Translations under genes and position numbers: made by a program
Shown here: one piece after another, positions 40,701-50,922 of the stretch
Layout: the number at the start of each line of letters is the position of its first letter
Position numbering within the stretch: the stretch's first letter is position 1
The notes under the pieces: generated by a model
What the model was told of the DNA's origin: nothing
What the model saw: the letters and a program-made list of their open reading frames with translations, nothing else
Database searches by the model: none
Assembly: GCF_026262505.1 (NCBI RefSeq)
Contig: NC_067203.1
Coordinates: 6,076,001-6,140,000, forward strand
Length of the DNA stretch: 64,000 nt
Direction: 5' to 3'
Source: Trichomonas vaginalis G3
Lineage: Eukaryota > Parabasalia > Trichomonadida > Trichomonadidae

Positions 40701-42300
40701 TTACTGACCTGCTGCCAAAATCTGCTCGATGGAAGCTGTCGTTATACCAATCTGAGGAGCCCAGCAGGTTTCATCGAACGAATCTTCAAAAGAGCATCTT
40801 CCGTGAAAAGTGCTATTGGTTTTGTAAACTTTTGCTTTCAATTCATCTGGACCGTCTCTGTCACCAGTATATTGTATTTGAACTGTACCAACAGTTGAAA
40901 TACCACCCATAAAGTCTTCTGAGTCAGCAAATGGAATGCCAAGCCAAAAGTTTGAACGGTCTCTATTTGTATATTGAGTTTTTGACCTCCTGTATGAGTC
41001 CATACTTTCACATATGGCATAATAGAACTTTGCATTTCAGGGTTAATGGTTGTTGTGAAGTTGTTGTTAAAGTTCATAGCATCTAATGTCAAGTTGTATG
41101 ACCTCATATCTTCAACTGTAGAATATTCTTCTCTTGGATAATATTTGCCATCTATGTTTATATGATATTTACCAGGGTTGTAGAAACAAGAATAGTCATT
41201 TATAGTTCGTCTGAACAGTACAAACATAGTATCTGCATGTTTCATTGCAGTTGTTAAGGCAATATCTGTTCTTGCACCTGGGTCAGCACTTTGGTTTCCA
41301 ACTTCACCTGCAAAGTCTTTGACAGATATTTGGTGTATAGGGAACATAAGTGGAACTGCAATATATTTGGCAGCTAAAGCATTTGAAATATCTGGGTCCA
41401 ACATATAGACTGCAAGTCTGCTTTCTATTCTCTTGCATTCAAACTTTTCGCATGTGAACTTAACTGGGTCCCAAGCAGTTCCAGCAGCATTGAAATAATA
41501 GTTTACTTCAGTGTTGAGGTTTGAGAAACCAAAGTCTAAGTCAACTTTGTCTTTGCAAAATTCGGCGAATGACGTTTGATTTGCTCCCTTTACGTCTGTA
41601 AGAGTGAATGGGTCTTGTGTTGGTGCAATGACTAAGTTATTTTTGCTTGGAGTAAGTTCGATAGAAATTTTCCTGCCCAGTTTGGCAAGTATCTTAAAAA
41701 CCTGAAGATGAGGAAAGATGACAAAGGAACTCTAAGTTTCAGTTTTACTTTGGTTACTGCTGCTGCAGTTTGTCCAGAAAGGTTAACATAAACTCCTGGA
41801 ACGTTAGGGTCAAGTCTTCTTATTTTCTCAATAGTTGCATACTGGTCTGTTTGTTCTCTAGCTTGTGGTTGTACTGAGTTTCTCAAAGCGAACCATTCAT
41901 AGTTTGCCCATGTTACTGTTTGAACTAAGTCAGAGTTAGAATATATCTTATATCCCATGAAAACTTCTGGAGCATATTGGTATCCGACATAGAAAATTCC
42001 ATTGCAACCTTTCTTGTCAGACAACTTGGCAGAAGGTTTTATTTCAATGTCTTGTTCCACGTATAAGAATGAGTTGTCAATAGAAATAATATGAAACCTG
42101 TCGCAAGCAATATCTACTGTTGTTGAAGAACCTTCTCCAAACTCACCTACGTTTCCATAAGAAACAGCAGTTGTATATTCGTAAGTTCCAGGAACTATTT
42201 CTGACCTTCTAATGGCATTGTCGCATTCGTTATACCATTCGGAAACATTTCCATTCATGGCATCCAAAACTGTTGGCGTTATATTCTGAGCGGCGTACAT
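40701..42300 (-). pseudogene. putative major capsid protein of element B
   Basis: Spans 1.6 kb, about 530 residues, starting MYAAQNITPTVLDAMNGNVS. Typical stretches are DIACDRFHIISIDNSFLYVE, FYVGYQYAPEVFMGYKIYSN, VKLKLRVPLSSFLIFRFLRY, AKYIAVPLMFPIHQISVKDF and TMFVLFRRTINDYS. Length, beta-rich composition and neighbours fit a double jelly-roll capsid protein. It differs strongly from the element A protein at 29738, so it represents a second capsid lineage. Broken (about three breaks). Confidence 0.6.
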
Positions 42301-42332
42301 TTCATATGGGTAAAAATATAGAATAGTTGGAT

Positions 42333-44209
42333 TTATGTGTCATAATAGAACCCACGTGGACCAAGCTTTACTTTCTTCCTGACTGAGTTTTTAACTCTTC
42401 TTTTTTCCTTATTGCCACTACTTTCACTAGATGAAGTTACTTCTTCACTACTTTCACTTTGTTCTACTCTTCTCTTCTTCTTTGGTGTCGCTTTTGGTAA
42501 CTTGCCTTCTGCTTCAAGTTGTTGCATCTTTGCCTCATGTTCACTAGTATGTTGTAAATTTTCCATGTCCTTTTTGCCTTTGGGCTCTGGTCGCCCATCT
42601 CAGGTAACCTATATCCTAGAAAGATTTTGTCATAGTTTGTATTTGAGTCTTCGCTTATTGTTTGCATGACTCTTTTCTGAGTTTCCGGTTCAAGCTCTTC
42701 AAACAGAGCCTGTCCATATGGAATAAGCTCGTTTCCAAATATATGTTTTTGTAGCCATTCTGGTTTTCTTTCCATGTTACCAACAATATCTTTTGTGAAT
42801 GGGAAAGCTTTTACCCAACGTTTCAGTCTTGCGTCATTTATTTCTGTAGTTGGTTTTATTTTGTCAAGGAACATGTTTTTCAATACTAACATTTCATTTG
42901 GTACTGTCCATTTGAGTTTTCTTAAATATTCATCCCTTCTCAGTTCATCGTCTGCAAAGTAAGTTTTTATGACATTTTGTAAACTTTCGTTTGCAAGGTC
43001 ATGTACAATAGGTTCTCTTCCTTCTCCCTCCCTAACTTTCTTTCTAAACTCTTCACCAAATATACCATCTCTATGGTTCTGTGTAGTTCTTTGAGATAAA
43101 TGTTCTAGAACGTCAGGTGTTATATTTCCATCAGCCATGTTCATTTCATACTGGTCCAAAATATCTGCATGTTTCATATCTTTCAATGGCATTAAAGCCG
43201 CGCTTAAAATACCAGCTATATCTCGTTCACCATTCACTTCCATTGCGTCTACAACTTCTTGGAATTGAGGTTGTAAGTTTATGAACCACCTATCCGGATT
43301 AGCTTTATGACCCCATCTCATTGTAGTTCCATAGTCTGCAGAAACAAAAGTAGGTTTGTTTCCATCTTGGTTAGGTTCTGAATGAACTTTAAACAATGTT
43401 TCATTTCTATATGTTTTCTTGAAATTTAACCTTTTATTTTCACCGAGTTCATCCGAAGATTGAACGTTAAATGCTCGTAAGTAAAAAGGGTTGTTGTATT
43501 TGTGTACATTTTCTTTCAGTACTTCCATTCTATGCTGAATATTTTCATCTGGTGTTGGAGTCTTTTGTATGTCGGCAAACATTTTTCGATATTCTTCTAC
43601 TATGTCAGCCGAATTTTTTTTAGACTCTTGGAAAGATTCCATATTCACCTCATACTCTTGTTGAGGGTCAAGATTTTTCGGCTGTTCCAAATCTTCATCT
43701 AGTTCTGTGAAGTTAGTTTCCAAAGGAGGGACTTGTTCGTTTCCTTCAGGCTCTTCTAGCTTTTGTTGCTGAACTATTTCATCCATGTCTGGTTGTATCT
43801 GAACTATTTCTTCCTGTGGAGTTTCTTGTACCTCATCTGCTGGCTTTTCATATATTCCGAGACCGTTTTTAACAAATTCCCTATTTAAGTCATCCGCATT
43901 CATAAGCCTTTGTTCTTTCGTTCCGTCTCTATTTTTTACGCGTTTCATGAAGATAGTTGAATTGTCATTTAGCTCTGACATCAAATATCTCGGAGTAAAT
44001 TCATTCATGTCATTTGGATGATATGCTATTAAATCATATCCCTTTGCGAGCTTGTATTTTCCAGGTTTGAGATTATATTCGATTTGGTGCTGAGTCATAA
44101 AGCTAAATAGGTTCGGGTCAGTATTTCCATCCTTGAACTTTCTAATAGCTTCTTTATATCTGTTACTAAAGTCAATAGTATCTGGGTAACCATACTCTTC
44201 CTTAAGCAT
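42333..44209 (-). pseudogene. large unknown structural-type protein of element B
   Basis: About 600 residues starting MLKEEYGYPDTIDFSNRYKE. An acidic, Glu/Gln-rich linker near residues 130-190 (VQQQKLEEPEGNEQVPPLET) separates an N-terminal domain from a mostly helical C-terminal half (RKVREGEGREPIVHDLANES). The very end is basic and Ser-rich (KKKRRVEQSESSEEVTSSSE). It sits between the capsid gene and the 44219 gene on one strand with three- to thirty-base spacings, like a late gene cluster. No family recognised. Broken (about one break). Confidence 0.5.
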
Positions 44210-44218
44210 TTTTAAGAA

Positions 44219-45751
44219 TTATTGGTTTCCTTGTTCTCTACTTCTTTTATGTCCTTGCTCTGTTTGTGGTTGTTGTGCTGGTTGTGGAGGTGGTTGCTGT
44301 GCAGGGTTTTGAACTGTTGGTTGCTGTGCTGGTTGTGGAGGTGGTTGTTGTGCTGGATTTTGAACTGTTGGTTGTTGTGTTGGTTGTGGAGGTGGTTGTT
44401 GTGCTGGTTGTTGTGTTGGTTGTTGTGTTGGTTGTTGTGTTGGTTTTGGTGCATGCCTATGTCTGTGTCCATGTGACGATGTAAATGTTTTAGGTAGTCC
44501 TGGTGCAGGTGCTTCTCTTGGAGGGTTTGGTGGTATATAAGTTCCACTAGCTAGTATATAAGTTCCACCAGCTGGTATATAAGTTCCACCAGCTGGCACA
44601 TATGTTCCATCTGCAGCGTAATGTCCTACCTGACTTTTCGTTCTTAAGAAAGCATTTACTAGGTCTGTTTTGGTCTGTTGTAACTCTTTTTCTTGACTTT
44701 TCACAACAGTTGCTCTAACGGCGTCATAGGCACTTTGAACTGCCTGTCTCGTTGCTGCATCTGTTATTTTCGTCATATTTTGTGCTATTTCTCTTAACTC
44801 TTTGTCGAAACCTTCAGACTTCAGTTTCTTTCCAGATGAGAAGTCGTTCACTTGTTTCACCTTACTATGAAGAGCTTCGAAGGCGTTCTTAAAGTCAGCA
44901 TTCGTTAAAGCTTCATTTGAACTGTCTTCATCCGCTTGTATTTTTGTCCTTATTGACCCTATAAGTTGGGCTGCTTCAGCGTTGGCTTGGGCATCTAACC
45001 AGTCATTGTTAGCTTTTATAATATCTGCGCTTTTCATTGCCTTTTGCATGGCTGCGTCGTTATTTTTACTTTCTTGTGCTAAGTTTTCATACTGTACGGT
45101 TTGGTTTTGCAACTGTAAAAGTTTTTCTGCCTTTACATTTGCTTCAACTTCTTTTTTATACTCATCGCTATCCATATATGTCTTCAGGGCTTTTTGTTTT
45201 ATCTCTTCATCTTTCAGTACTTTATATTGAGTAGTATGGTTTTTCAAATTTATGACATCTTGTTCCATTTTTGCTACTTCTGCTGCTTTTTCTGACACTT
45301 TTTTCGCATATTCCTCTGTACTTAGTTCTTTCAGTTGTTCTTCTTTCTTCTTTTTCTCTACGTTTAACTCATTGAGTTTCTTTGTGTGTCTGTCATATTC
45401 TAGTTTCTTTTCGTTTTCACCTATTTGCTTCTGTATGTCTATGTTTGACTTTTTGACATCTGTTATTTGATTTTTGAGTGAACTCAAATTCATTTGACTT
45501 TGAGGGTTATAGGCTGTTCCGTCTGCAGCTCCACCATAGCCTGCCATTTTCGCTAAAAGTCCCGCTCTTAAACCTCCACTCTGTGCACCAATGACTCGGT
45601 TTAAAAGCATAGGATTGCTTGACATTTGTTGCAACATAGTGGGGTCATTCAGCATTTGTTGTTGCAACTGTTGTTGTGGTGTCAGTTTTACTTTTGGATG
45701 TTTCAATGCTCTCTTCCTCTTACGTATATTCTTACGTAGCTTACGTGGCAT
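44219..45751 (-). CDS. Q/P-rich coiled-coil virion-type protein of element B
   Basis: 510 residues from ATG 45751 (MPRKLRKNIRKRKRALKHPK). The N-terminus is strongly basic, like adenovirus core-type or nuclear-targeting proteins. Then comes QQQLQQQMLNDPTMLQQMSS, a long coiled coil (about residues 90-350), four THE-type repeats of the form GGTYIPA near 390-415, and a tail of QPTQQPTQQPTQQ and PAQQPPPQPAQQPTVQNP repeats. It could be a scaffold, core or minor virion protein; the call is inference from composition and place in the capsid cluster. The frame looks whole despite repeats, which suggests selection or youth. Confidence 0.55.
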   Translation of the reverse strand: MPRKLRKNIRKRKRALKHPKVKLTPQQQLQQQMLNDPTMLQQMSSNPMLLNRVIGAQSGGLRAGLLAKMAGYGGAADGTAYNPQSQMNLSSLKNQITDVKKSNIDIQKQIGENEKKLEYDRHTKKLNELNVEKKKKEEQLKELSTEEYAKKVSEKAAEVAKMEQDVINLKNHTTQYKVLKDEEIKQKALKTYMDSDEYKKEVEANVKAEKLLQLQNQTVQYENLAQESKNNDAAMQKAMKSADIIKANNDWLDAQANAEAAQLIGSIRTKIQADEDSSNEALTNADFKNAFEALHSKVKQVNDFSSGKKLKSEGFDKELREIAQNMTKITDAATRQAVQSAYDAVRATVVKSQEKELQQTKTDLVNAFLRTKSQVGHYAADGTYVPAGGTYIPAGGTYILASGTYIPPNPPREAPAPGLPKTFTSSHGHRHRHAPKPTQQPTQQPTQQPAQQPPPQPTQQPTVQNPAQQPPPQPAQQPTVQNPAQQPPPQPAQQPQTEQGHKRSREQGNQ

Positions 45752-45783
45752 TTTAAGTGAAGTTAAAAAGCGGCTTTTGACAG

Positions 45784-45905
45784 ATGGAACACATACTTTT
45801 TCAGTAAGGACATATGGGGTAGAAATGAGGTTAGAAATGAGGTTAGATCTAACCATCTACCCTAAAATATATTTTTATTGAATTCTGTATAAAATTCTGA
45901 GTAAA
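45784..45905 (+). repeat. right copy of element-B direct repeat with hairpin module
   Basis: Contains TGGAACACATACTTTTTCAG, TAAGGACATATGGGGT, a hairpin module (45817-45875; GGTTAGATCTAACC core with GGTAGA/CTACCC arms), TAAAATATATTTTTATTGAA and GAGTAAAATGACAGATG. The matching stretch at 33066-33183 is in the same orientation. Confidence 0.75.
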
Positions 45906-46025
45906 ATGACAGATGTTTATATGACACTTTCTCCGGTTTATAGGACCTCTCTCATATTCTATCTTGTCATATCTAAACTCATAGTCATGTATGTCCTCTA
46001 AACTTCATTTATACTAAACATCTTC

Positions 46026-46058
46026 GGGGCTAGAGGGCACGAAGTGCCTGGAAGCCCC
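46026..46058. repeat. nested GC-rich hairpin at the element/host border
   Basis: Outer arms GGGGCT (46026-46031) and AGCCCC (46053-46058) enclose an inner GGCAC-GAA-GTGCC. It lies where element-type sequence gives way to host-like AT-rich DNA, so it may mark or lie close to the element's right end. Confidence 0.65.
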
Positions 46059-46060
46059 AC

Positions 46061-47577
46061 TACCTTTTTTTTTAATATCAAGAAGAGAAACATGAAAAAT
46101 CAAGAAATATAAAAAATGATATAAGAAAATTGTGAACAATTGAATTTAATATTTGTAATAAATACAAAATACCAGTACATATAATATATTTTAAGACGAC
46201 ACAGATTTAAAGTATGATTATTTATTGAATGATTGAAACTTTATAATAAAAACTGTTTCCCTCATATGAGAATTGATTATTTTTTTAGAAAAAATGAAAA
46301 TGACACTTCCTTTCAAAATTATTTGACATATTATAGTTGAAAGTGCATAGATAAATACTTTTGAAATTCATTGTAAGTCAAAATATCAATAAAATGGAAG
46401 TTAAAAATTGATTTTATTAAGTGTCATAATTTTAGTTTACATTGAATTCACTTTGATATTTGAAAATAGTTTAGTCAGTTTTTGCATTTTTAAAATGTTA
46501 GTCACCTTTCTCCTTCCAAAGTGAAAAAAAATTGTTTAAAATATAAAAAGAATTTTTATTCGCATGGGCGACAAACAAGGATTTATAAATAAATAATGGG
46601 GCTTTGAGTATTGATCTGAATTGAATCAGATAATTAGCCGTAAAAATCTTCTAATAACGATTTCTCATGCATGAAAGATGGCTATGAGTGGCGTTAATGA
46701 GGGCGTTTGATAATTGGAGTTGGACATAAAATTTGGAGATCTTAATTTTTGAGAATTTTGGTGCGATCTTACTGGTACAAGCAAGAGTATGGAAGGAGAT
46801 TGAACTGAGAAAAAAACTAGAGCATGCAAAAGAATCATGCTACAGCTAAGTTGAATGTCATTTATGCAAATAAAAATATCTTTTTCAAATTTCAAACAAA
46901 TTTTTGCCACTTTTTGAAAGAAGATAAGGTAACAAACATTTTAAAATGCAAAACCTAGACTTAAACTATGCCGAAATGTAAGCTCACCGTTACGGTTTTT
47001 TCTTTTTTTGGGGGCTCGCAAGCTCGCCCCCAAAGAAAAAACCGTAACGGTGACTAACATTTAGGAAAAATGTTAAATCAATAAAAAAAAAGATGATATG
47101 CATTGGTCTTTTTCATGAGTTTTTTTTTACCGTTGAAAATTATTATTTTGCAAAATTCTTGTCATATCAGTTATTACATACTATTGTGTATGCGTTTATT
47201 CAAAAATTTTTATCTAATTTTGCAAATTTAAAATGTCATTCTAAAATATATCAAGCTAACAACTAAAAATAAATTATGCTATTGATCTAGATGTATAGTT
47301 TAAAACGATTTTTTTCATTTTATTTCAAAAAGAAAAACTCGATACGATCAATGTAAAATAAGTAAATTGTATCCAATTTTTTGCTTAAATTTGAATAAGC
47401 TTCGCTTAAATGAACGAAATATCTTTTTCAATTTAAATTCACTTCAAAAAATCTAATAAAATATCATATGGCAAGCCCTTACATTTAATTGACACGAATG
47501 CGTCCCCCTGGTCCGCCTTAAAATTAAAAAAAAACTATTATAATAATTGAACAAAAAGTTTTAATAACAAGTTAAAA
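46061..47577. other. 1.5-kb AT-rich intergenic region
   Basis: No convincing gene is seen; an 81-codon minus-strand frame at 46665-46910 looks like chance. The notable content is the large inverted repeat at 46984-47053 and a GC-richer patch ending CCCCCTGGTCCGCC near 47,505. Confidence 0.6.
46984..47053. repeat. 70-bp near-perfect inverted repeat
   Basis: TCACCGTTACGGTTTTTTC on the left pairs with GAAAAAACCGTAACGGTGA on the right, continuing into GGGGG/CCCCC, around a CTCGCAAGCTCG centre. The left arm has four extra T. It could be a miniature transposon relic, a cruciform-forming site, or a transcript hairpin. No gene is adjacent. Confidence 0.9.
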
Positions 47578-49851
47578 TTAGTTCTTCAATGGTTTTCCAG
47601 AGAGAGAACTCTTTGCCATTCTTTTTTCTGTCTGTGAAAGCTGAACATTTGGAAGCTTCTTACTATAAACATCTCCGTTTAAAGTGAAATCCTCGCCACT
47701 TTCCTTTTTGTACTCGAAAAGAGCCATAGCAAGTTTTCTTTCTATTCTTGGTAGTACAACTTTGAATCTCCTTTCCACTTTTTCGGCCCTAAGAGCTTTC
47801 GAAGGATCAGGAGGACGCATTCTTGCTTTTTCTGGAGAAACAGTTCCTGGTATATGTTTTCCAATGCTTTTTCGAGCAGTTTTAAGTGCAAGACTTCGTC
47901 TTGAAGGTACAGCATTGTCCTTCTCTGCGATATCTGTTTGTGGTCTTGCACTCTTTGGCTGTAATGATTTCCTTGTTTTGTCATTTTTCGTTTTTTCAGC
48001 AGCAACTTTTTCAAGTTTTGGTTGATCTGTATCTAGTGATTGGCGAGGATTTAATGACATTCTTATTGGTTTTGGCTTCTCTGCTGCAATGTTTTCTTCA
48101 CTAACTTGCTTGTATTCGTTGATTATCGATTCTCTTTGCTGAATAAGTTCCTGGATTGGACGAGAAATTTCATATAGATGCTGTAGATGCATAAATTCTG
48201 CATCGAGAAGCTCGAAATATGCAATTTCACGGTCTTCAGCTGTTGTGTTCTCGATTGGTTTAAGCTGTTCTGGGCGTTTTGGCTTTTGAGGAGTGTTCAT
48301 TGCGGAATTTTCACTGGTAAGAAGGTCATCAGCATCAACAAATGTCTTCCTTGGGGTCATTCTGCGCTGCTTCTTATCATTTTGGTCATCAATATCCTCT
48401 TCTTCATAGAAATCTTCTTCTTCGAGTGGAAGATGTTGTGGGAGAATCATTTGTACTTCTTTATGCTCTTCCTCCTCCTCATGGGGCTTGGAATCTTCTG
48501 TTGCCTTGGTCTGTAACTCATTGATTGTATTGGCAGAATTAATTTCATGTCGGAGTTGGTCCGACTCGTGATGAAATTCTGAATTCTCATTTGATTGTGG
48601 TTCCGAATTTTGATTCTGTTGGTCGAGTTTCGGAATCGCATCATCGGCATTCTCTGGTTTCTCTTCGTTTTCAGGCTGCTTGTGATCATCGGGCTCCATA
48701 TTCGATACTTCTGATGCTTTTTGTTCGGAATCATTTACTTTCTCTTGAGAAATATTTTCATTTTGAGGAATTTCGGATTCCTTTGATTCTTCTTCGTTAT
48801 TTCTGATTTCTTCCTCAGGGATATCAGGATTTGACTCTTCATTATCAGCCAATTCTTCCTGATTAGAGAGATTACTTTCTTCCATTGAATATTTCTCATT
48901 CAGCTCTGTTTCGACTCTATTAAATATTGCCTCTTCTTGTTTTTGTGTATAGCACATCTTCTTGCAGAACTCAGAGATTTTCTTCTTGACATCTTCAATT
49001 AATTGAGGAACCATTTGATTCCTTTGGTGATTAAGAGAGTTGATAAGCTCAACGCATACGGCAATTTCATTGTATGAAACTCCTTTGTGCATTTGAAGGA
49101 AGTTTCTGCGTTCTTCTTCACTTATATTAAGAATATCCCATAAGCGTTGGATTTCAAGGCCAAGAGTAGCAATATATGATGAGTTCAAGTTAAATTCTTC
49201 TTGAAGAAGATCACGCTCGTTCTTAAGCTTAACAAGATCACTTGGACGATAAGGAGGATGAGCAATTATCATTCTGATCTCGTTTTTGATCTCAACACCA
49301 AGATCGTATGAAAGTTTGTCTATTTCTTGTATAAATTGTTGAGCATATTTTTCATTTGCATTGATTTCATTTTGCAATCTATCTATTTTATTAGAAAATG
49401 ATTGCAAACGCTTTGCTGTAAGATCTGTATCGCCAACAGCTGCGAAATCGCCACGATCTTGTTCAGGAACTTCGAGTATTTCAAACATTTCTTGTAAAGT
49501 ATCGACCATTTTCTGGAATTTTTGAACGGTCTCAACATATCTTGGCTTATATTCCTCATATGCATCTTGTACTTGATCAAAACGTTCTTTGAGAGAGCCA
49601 TGGATGCCGTTTTTTTGAACTTCCTCGATTTCGAAAGGTGAAGCTCCTGTAACTTGAAGCATGCGTATATGTTTTTGTTTTGTTTCATCTATACCGATTT
49701 GAAGTTGTTGCATTTCACGAATTGTTTCTTCGATTTTTTCTTTCTTAATTTTACCAATCTTTTCATTAAGGGGCCTTAATTCATTTATCCTTTCTTCTTC
49801 GTTAAGTCCCATTTCATCCCATACTGCCCTAATTTGGTCATCAATATTCAT
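47578..49851 (-). CDS. MAP65/Ase1/PRC1-family microtubule-bundling protein (probable)
   Basis: 757 residues. The N-terminal part (IRAVWDEMGLNEEERINELR) and the later LGLEIQRLWDILNISEEERR followed by an EL-rich helix and KKISEFCKKMCYTQKQEEAI match the rod-domain pattern of MAP65/Ase1/PRC1, which cross-links antiparallel microtubules in the spindle midzone and other arrays. A long acidic, Glu/Asn/Ser-rich region (about residues 330-520) interrupts the usual order before AEDREIAYFELLDAEFMHLQ, which resembles the later spectrin-like part. The basic C-terminus (about 590-757) would be the disordered microtubule-binding tail. It starts at the only near-upstream ATG, 49851. Family call by pattern. 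Confidence 0.6.
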   Translation of the reverse strand: MNIDDQIRAVWDEMGLNEEERINELRPLNEKIGKIKKEKIEETIREMQQLQIGIDETKQKHIRMLQVTGASPFEIEEVQKNGIHGSLKERFDQVQDAYEEYKPRYVETVQKFQKMVDTLQEMFEILEVPEQDRGDFAAVGDTDLTAKRLQSFSNKIDRLQNEINANEKYAQQFIQEIDKLSYDLGVEIKNEIRMIIAHPPYRPSDLVKLKNERDLLQEEFNLNSSYIATLGLEIQRLWDILNISEEERRNFLQMHKGVSYNEIAVCVELINSLNHQRNQMVPQLIEDVKKKISEFCKKMCYTQKQEEAIFNRVETELNEKYSMEESNLSNQEELADNEESNPDIPEEEIRNNEEESKESEIPQNENISQEKVNDSEQKASEVSNMEPDDHKQPENEEKPENADDAIPKLDQQNQNSEPQSNENSEFHHESDQLRHEINSANTINELQTKATEDSKPHEEEEEHKEVQMILPQHLPLEEEDFYEEEDIDDQNDKKQRRMTPRKTFVDADDLLTSENSAMNTPQKPKRPEQLKPIENTTAEDREIAYFELLDAEFMHLQHLYEISRPIQELIQQRESIINEYKQVSEENIAAEKPKPIRMSLNPRQSLDTDQPKLEKVAAEKTKNDKTRKSLQPKSARPQTDIAEKDNAVPSRRSLALKTARKSIGKHIPGTVSPEKARMRPPDPSKALRAEKVERRFKVVLPRIERKLAMALFEYKKESGEDFTLNGDVYSKKLPNVQLSQTEKRMAKSSLSGKPLKN

Positions 49852-50908
49852 CCAATTTTATTCTAAACGTCAATGAAGTTTACAAAATTAAATAATTAGA
49901 TGAACAAATTCATGCTATCTATGATCCCATAGGCTCAGACTACAGAGGAAAGTTTTATGTAAGGATGCAAAAAGTAAGGAGCGAATGATAAAATGACAGT
50001 TTGAATGCTCTTGACAATAGGATAATAAAATTAATGGAATAATGAATGAAAATACTATGAAGTTATGTAACCTTATGTCTGTAAATGATAGTTTAACATC
50101 ATATATCTGATAATGTTTATGAAATCAATGAATTTGACTGAAAATTAAATTGTATTTTCAAATACTATGTCAATTTGAGGAGTTTTCAAGGCTCTAGCGT
50201 ATTTACAATAACTCAAAATATGCATTTGTATATTTTTATGTCCTCAACGATATAAAATAGCATGGAAATTAGATCTTTTTGTTAAAAGTCAAATAATCCT
50301 TATATTTATATCTCTTACTAGATATAACTATTAAAATGAATGAATGTATGTATTCACAATTGTCTTGTTATCCATCATTTCTTGAATGTTATATGAAAAA
50401 TTGACTAAAATCAATATTGTTTTCATGAGTACTAGACATATCAGTTTCATTTCGAAATCGATACTTCACATTCGAAATGATTGACTTCACCTGAATAATA
50501 ACGATTACTATAAATGGAATTTTCCATGAAGATTTCGTGTCACCCTTGGGTTTATTTAGCAATAAAAAAACTTCAAATGGAAGAAGCCTTAGATTACAAC
50601 GAGTCTATTTAAAGAAACAACTCAGGTTTAATTGGAAATACTGATTTATTTTTCAAACGTGAATTTTTTTATACATGGAACTCATAAAGAATAGTACATT
50701 CAGATAAGTGAAGATAAAATTACATTATAATTAATGAATTTCATTTAATTGCTTCTATTGGTAGATTTCTTCCATGAAACCAGCAAAATTTTTGTTGATT
50801 GAACAAAATCCAGAATCATTGATTTGACGAACGCAAATGCCATTACAATATGCAATTACAGTTAGTTCCAAAAATGCGATTTTACAAAAAGGAAAAAATC
50901 ATCAGATG
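49852..50908. other. 1.06-kb AT-rich intergenic region
   Basis: This lies between the MAP65-like gene's 5' end and the tRNA. No gene, array or clear hairpin was seen. The promoter of the MAP65-like gene must lie at its left end, but no initiator motif stands out. Confidence 0.5.
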
Positions 50909-50921
50909 AAAAAAGAAAAAA
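50909..50921 (-). terminator. RNA polymerase III terminator of tRNA-Lys
   Basis: Two runs of six T on the minus strand (50916-50921 and 50909-50914, one C between) begin just after the discriminator base. Confidence 0.85.
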
Positions 50922-50922
50922 G

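Larger units (their letters stand above)
33001..46060. mobile_element. Element B: polinton-like virus element with SF3 helicase
   Basis: This block of about 13 kb has a gene set distinct from element A: KilA-N/GIY-YIG protein, KilA-N/DUF3627 protein, FtsK/HerA packaging ATPase, SF3 helicase, putative penton and major capsid proteins, and two large structural-type proteins. Most genes are on the minus strand. No integrase or polymerase was recognised. A related sequence stretch in the same orientation occurs near both ends (33,066-33,120 and 45,784-45,905). Several capsid genes are broken (about five or six breaks overall), while the ATPase, helicase and the 44.2-45.8 kb gene look whole. Boundaries are inferred from gene content and repeats. 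Confidence 0.7.

Noticed and set aside
44222-44484. Plus-strand frames rich in Leu/Trp or Val opposite the 44219 gene.
   Set aside because: Antisense shadows of the Q/P-rich repeats.
1-46060. Prophage in a bacterial genome (KilA-N, tail-fibre tip, integrase).
   Set aside because: The integrase is of the rve/DDE type and the polymerase is of Maverick type with capsid genes. The flanking genes (WASHC4, tRNA with Pol III signals, ankyrin proteins) are eukaryotic.
46665-46910. Minus-strand frame of 81 codons.
   Set aside because: Composition and lack of initiator or family motif suggest chance.
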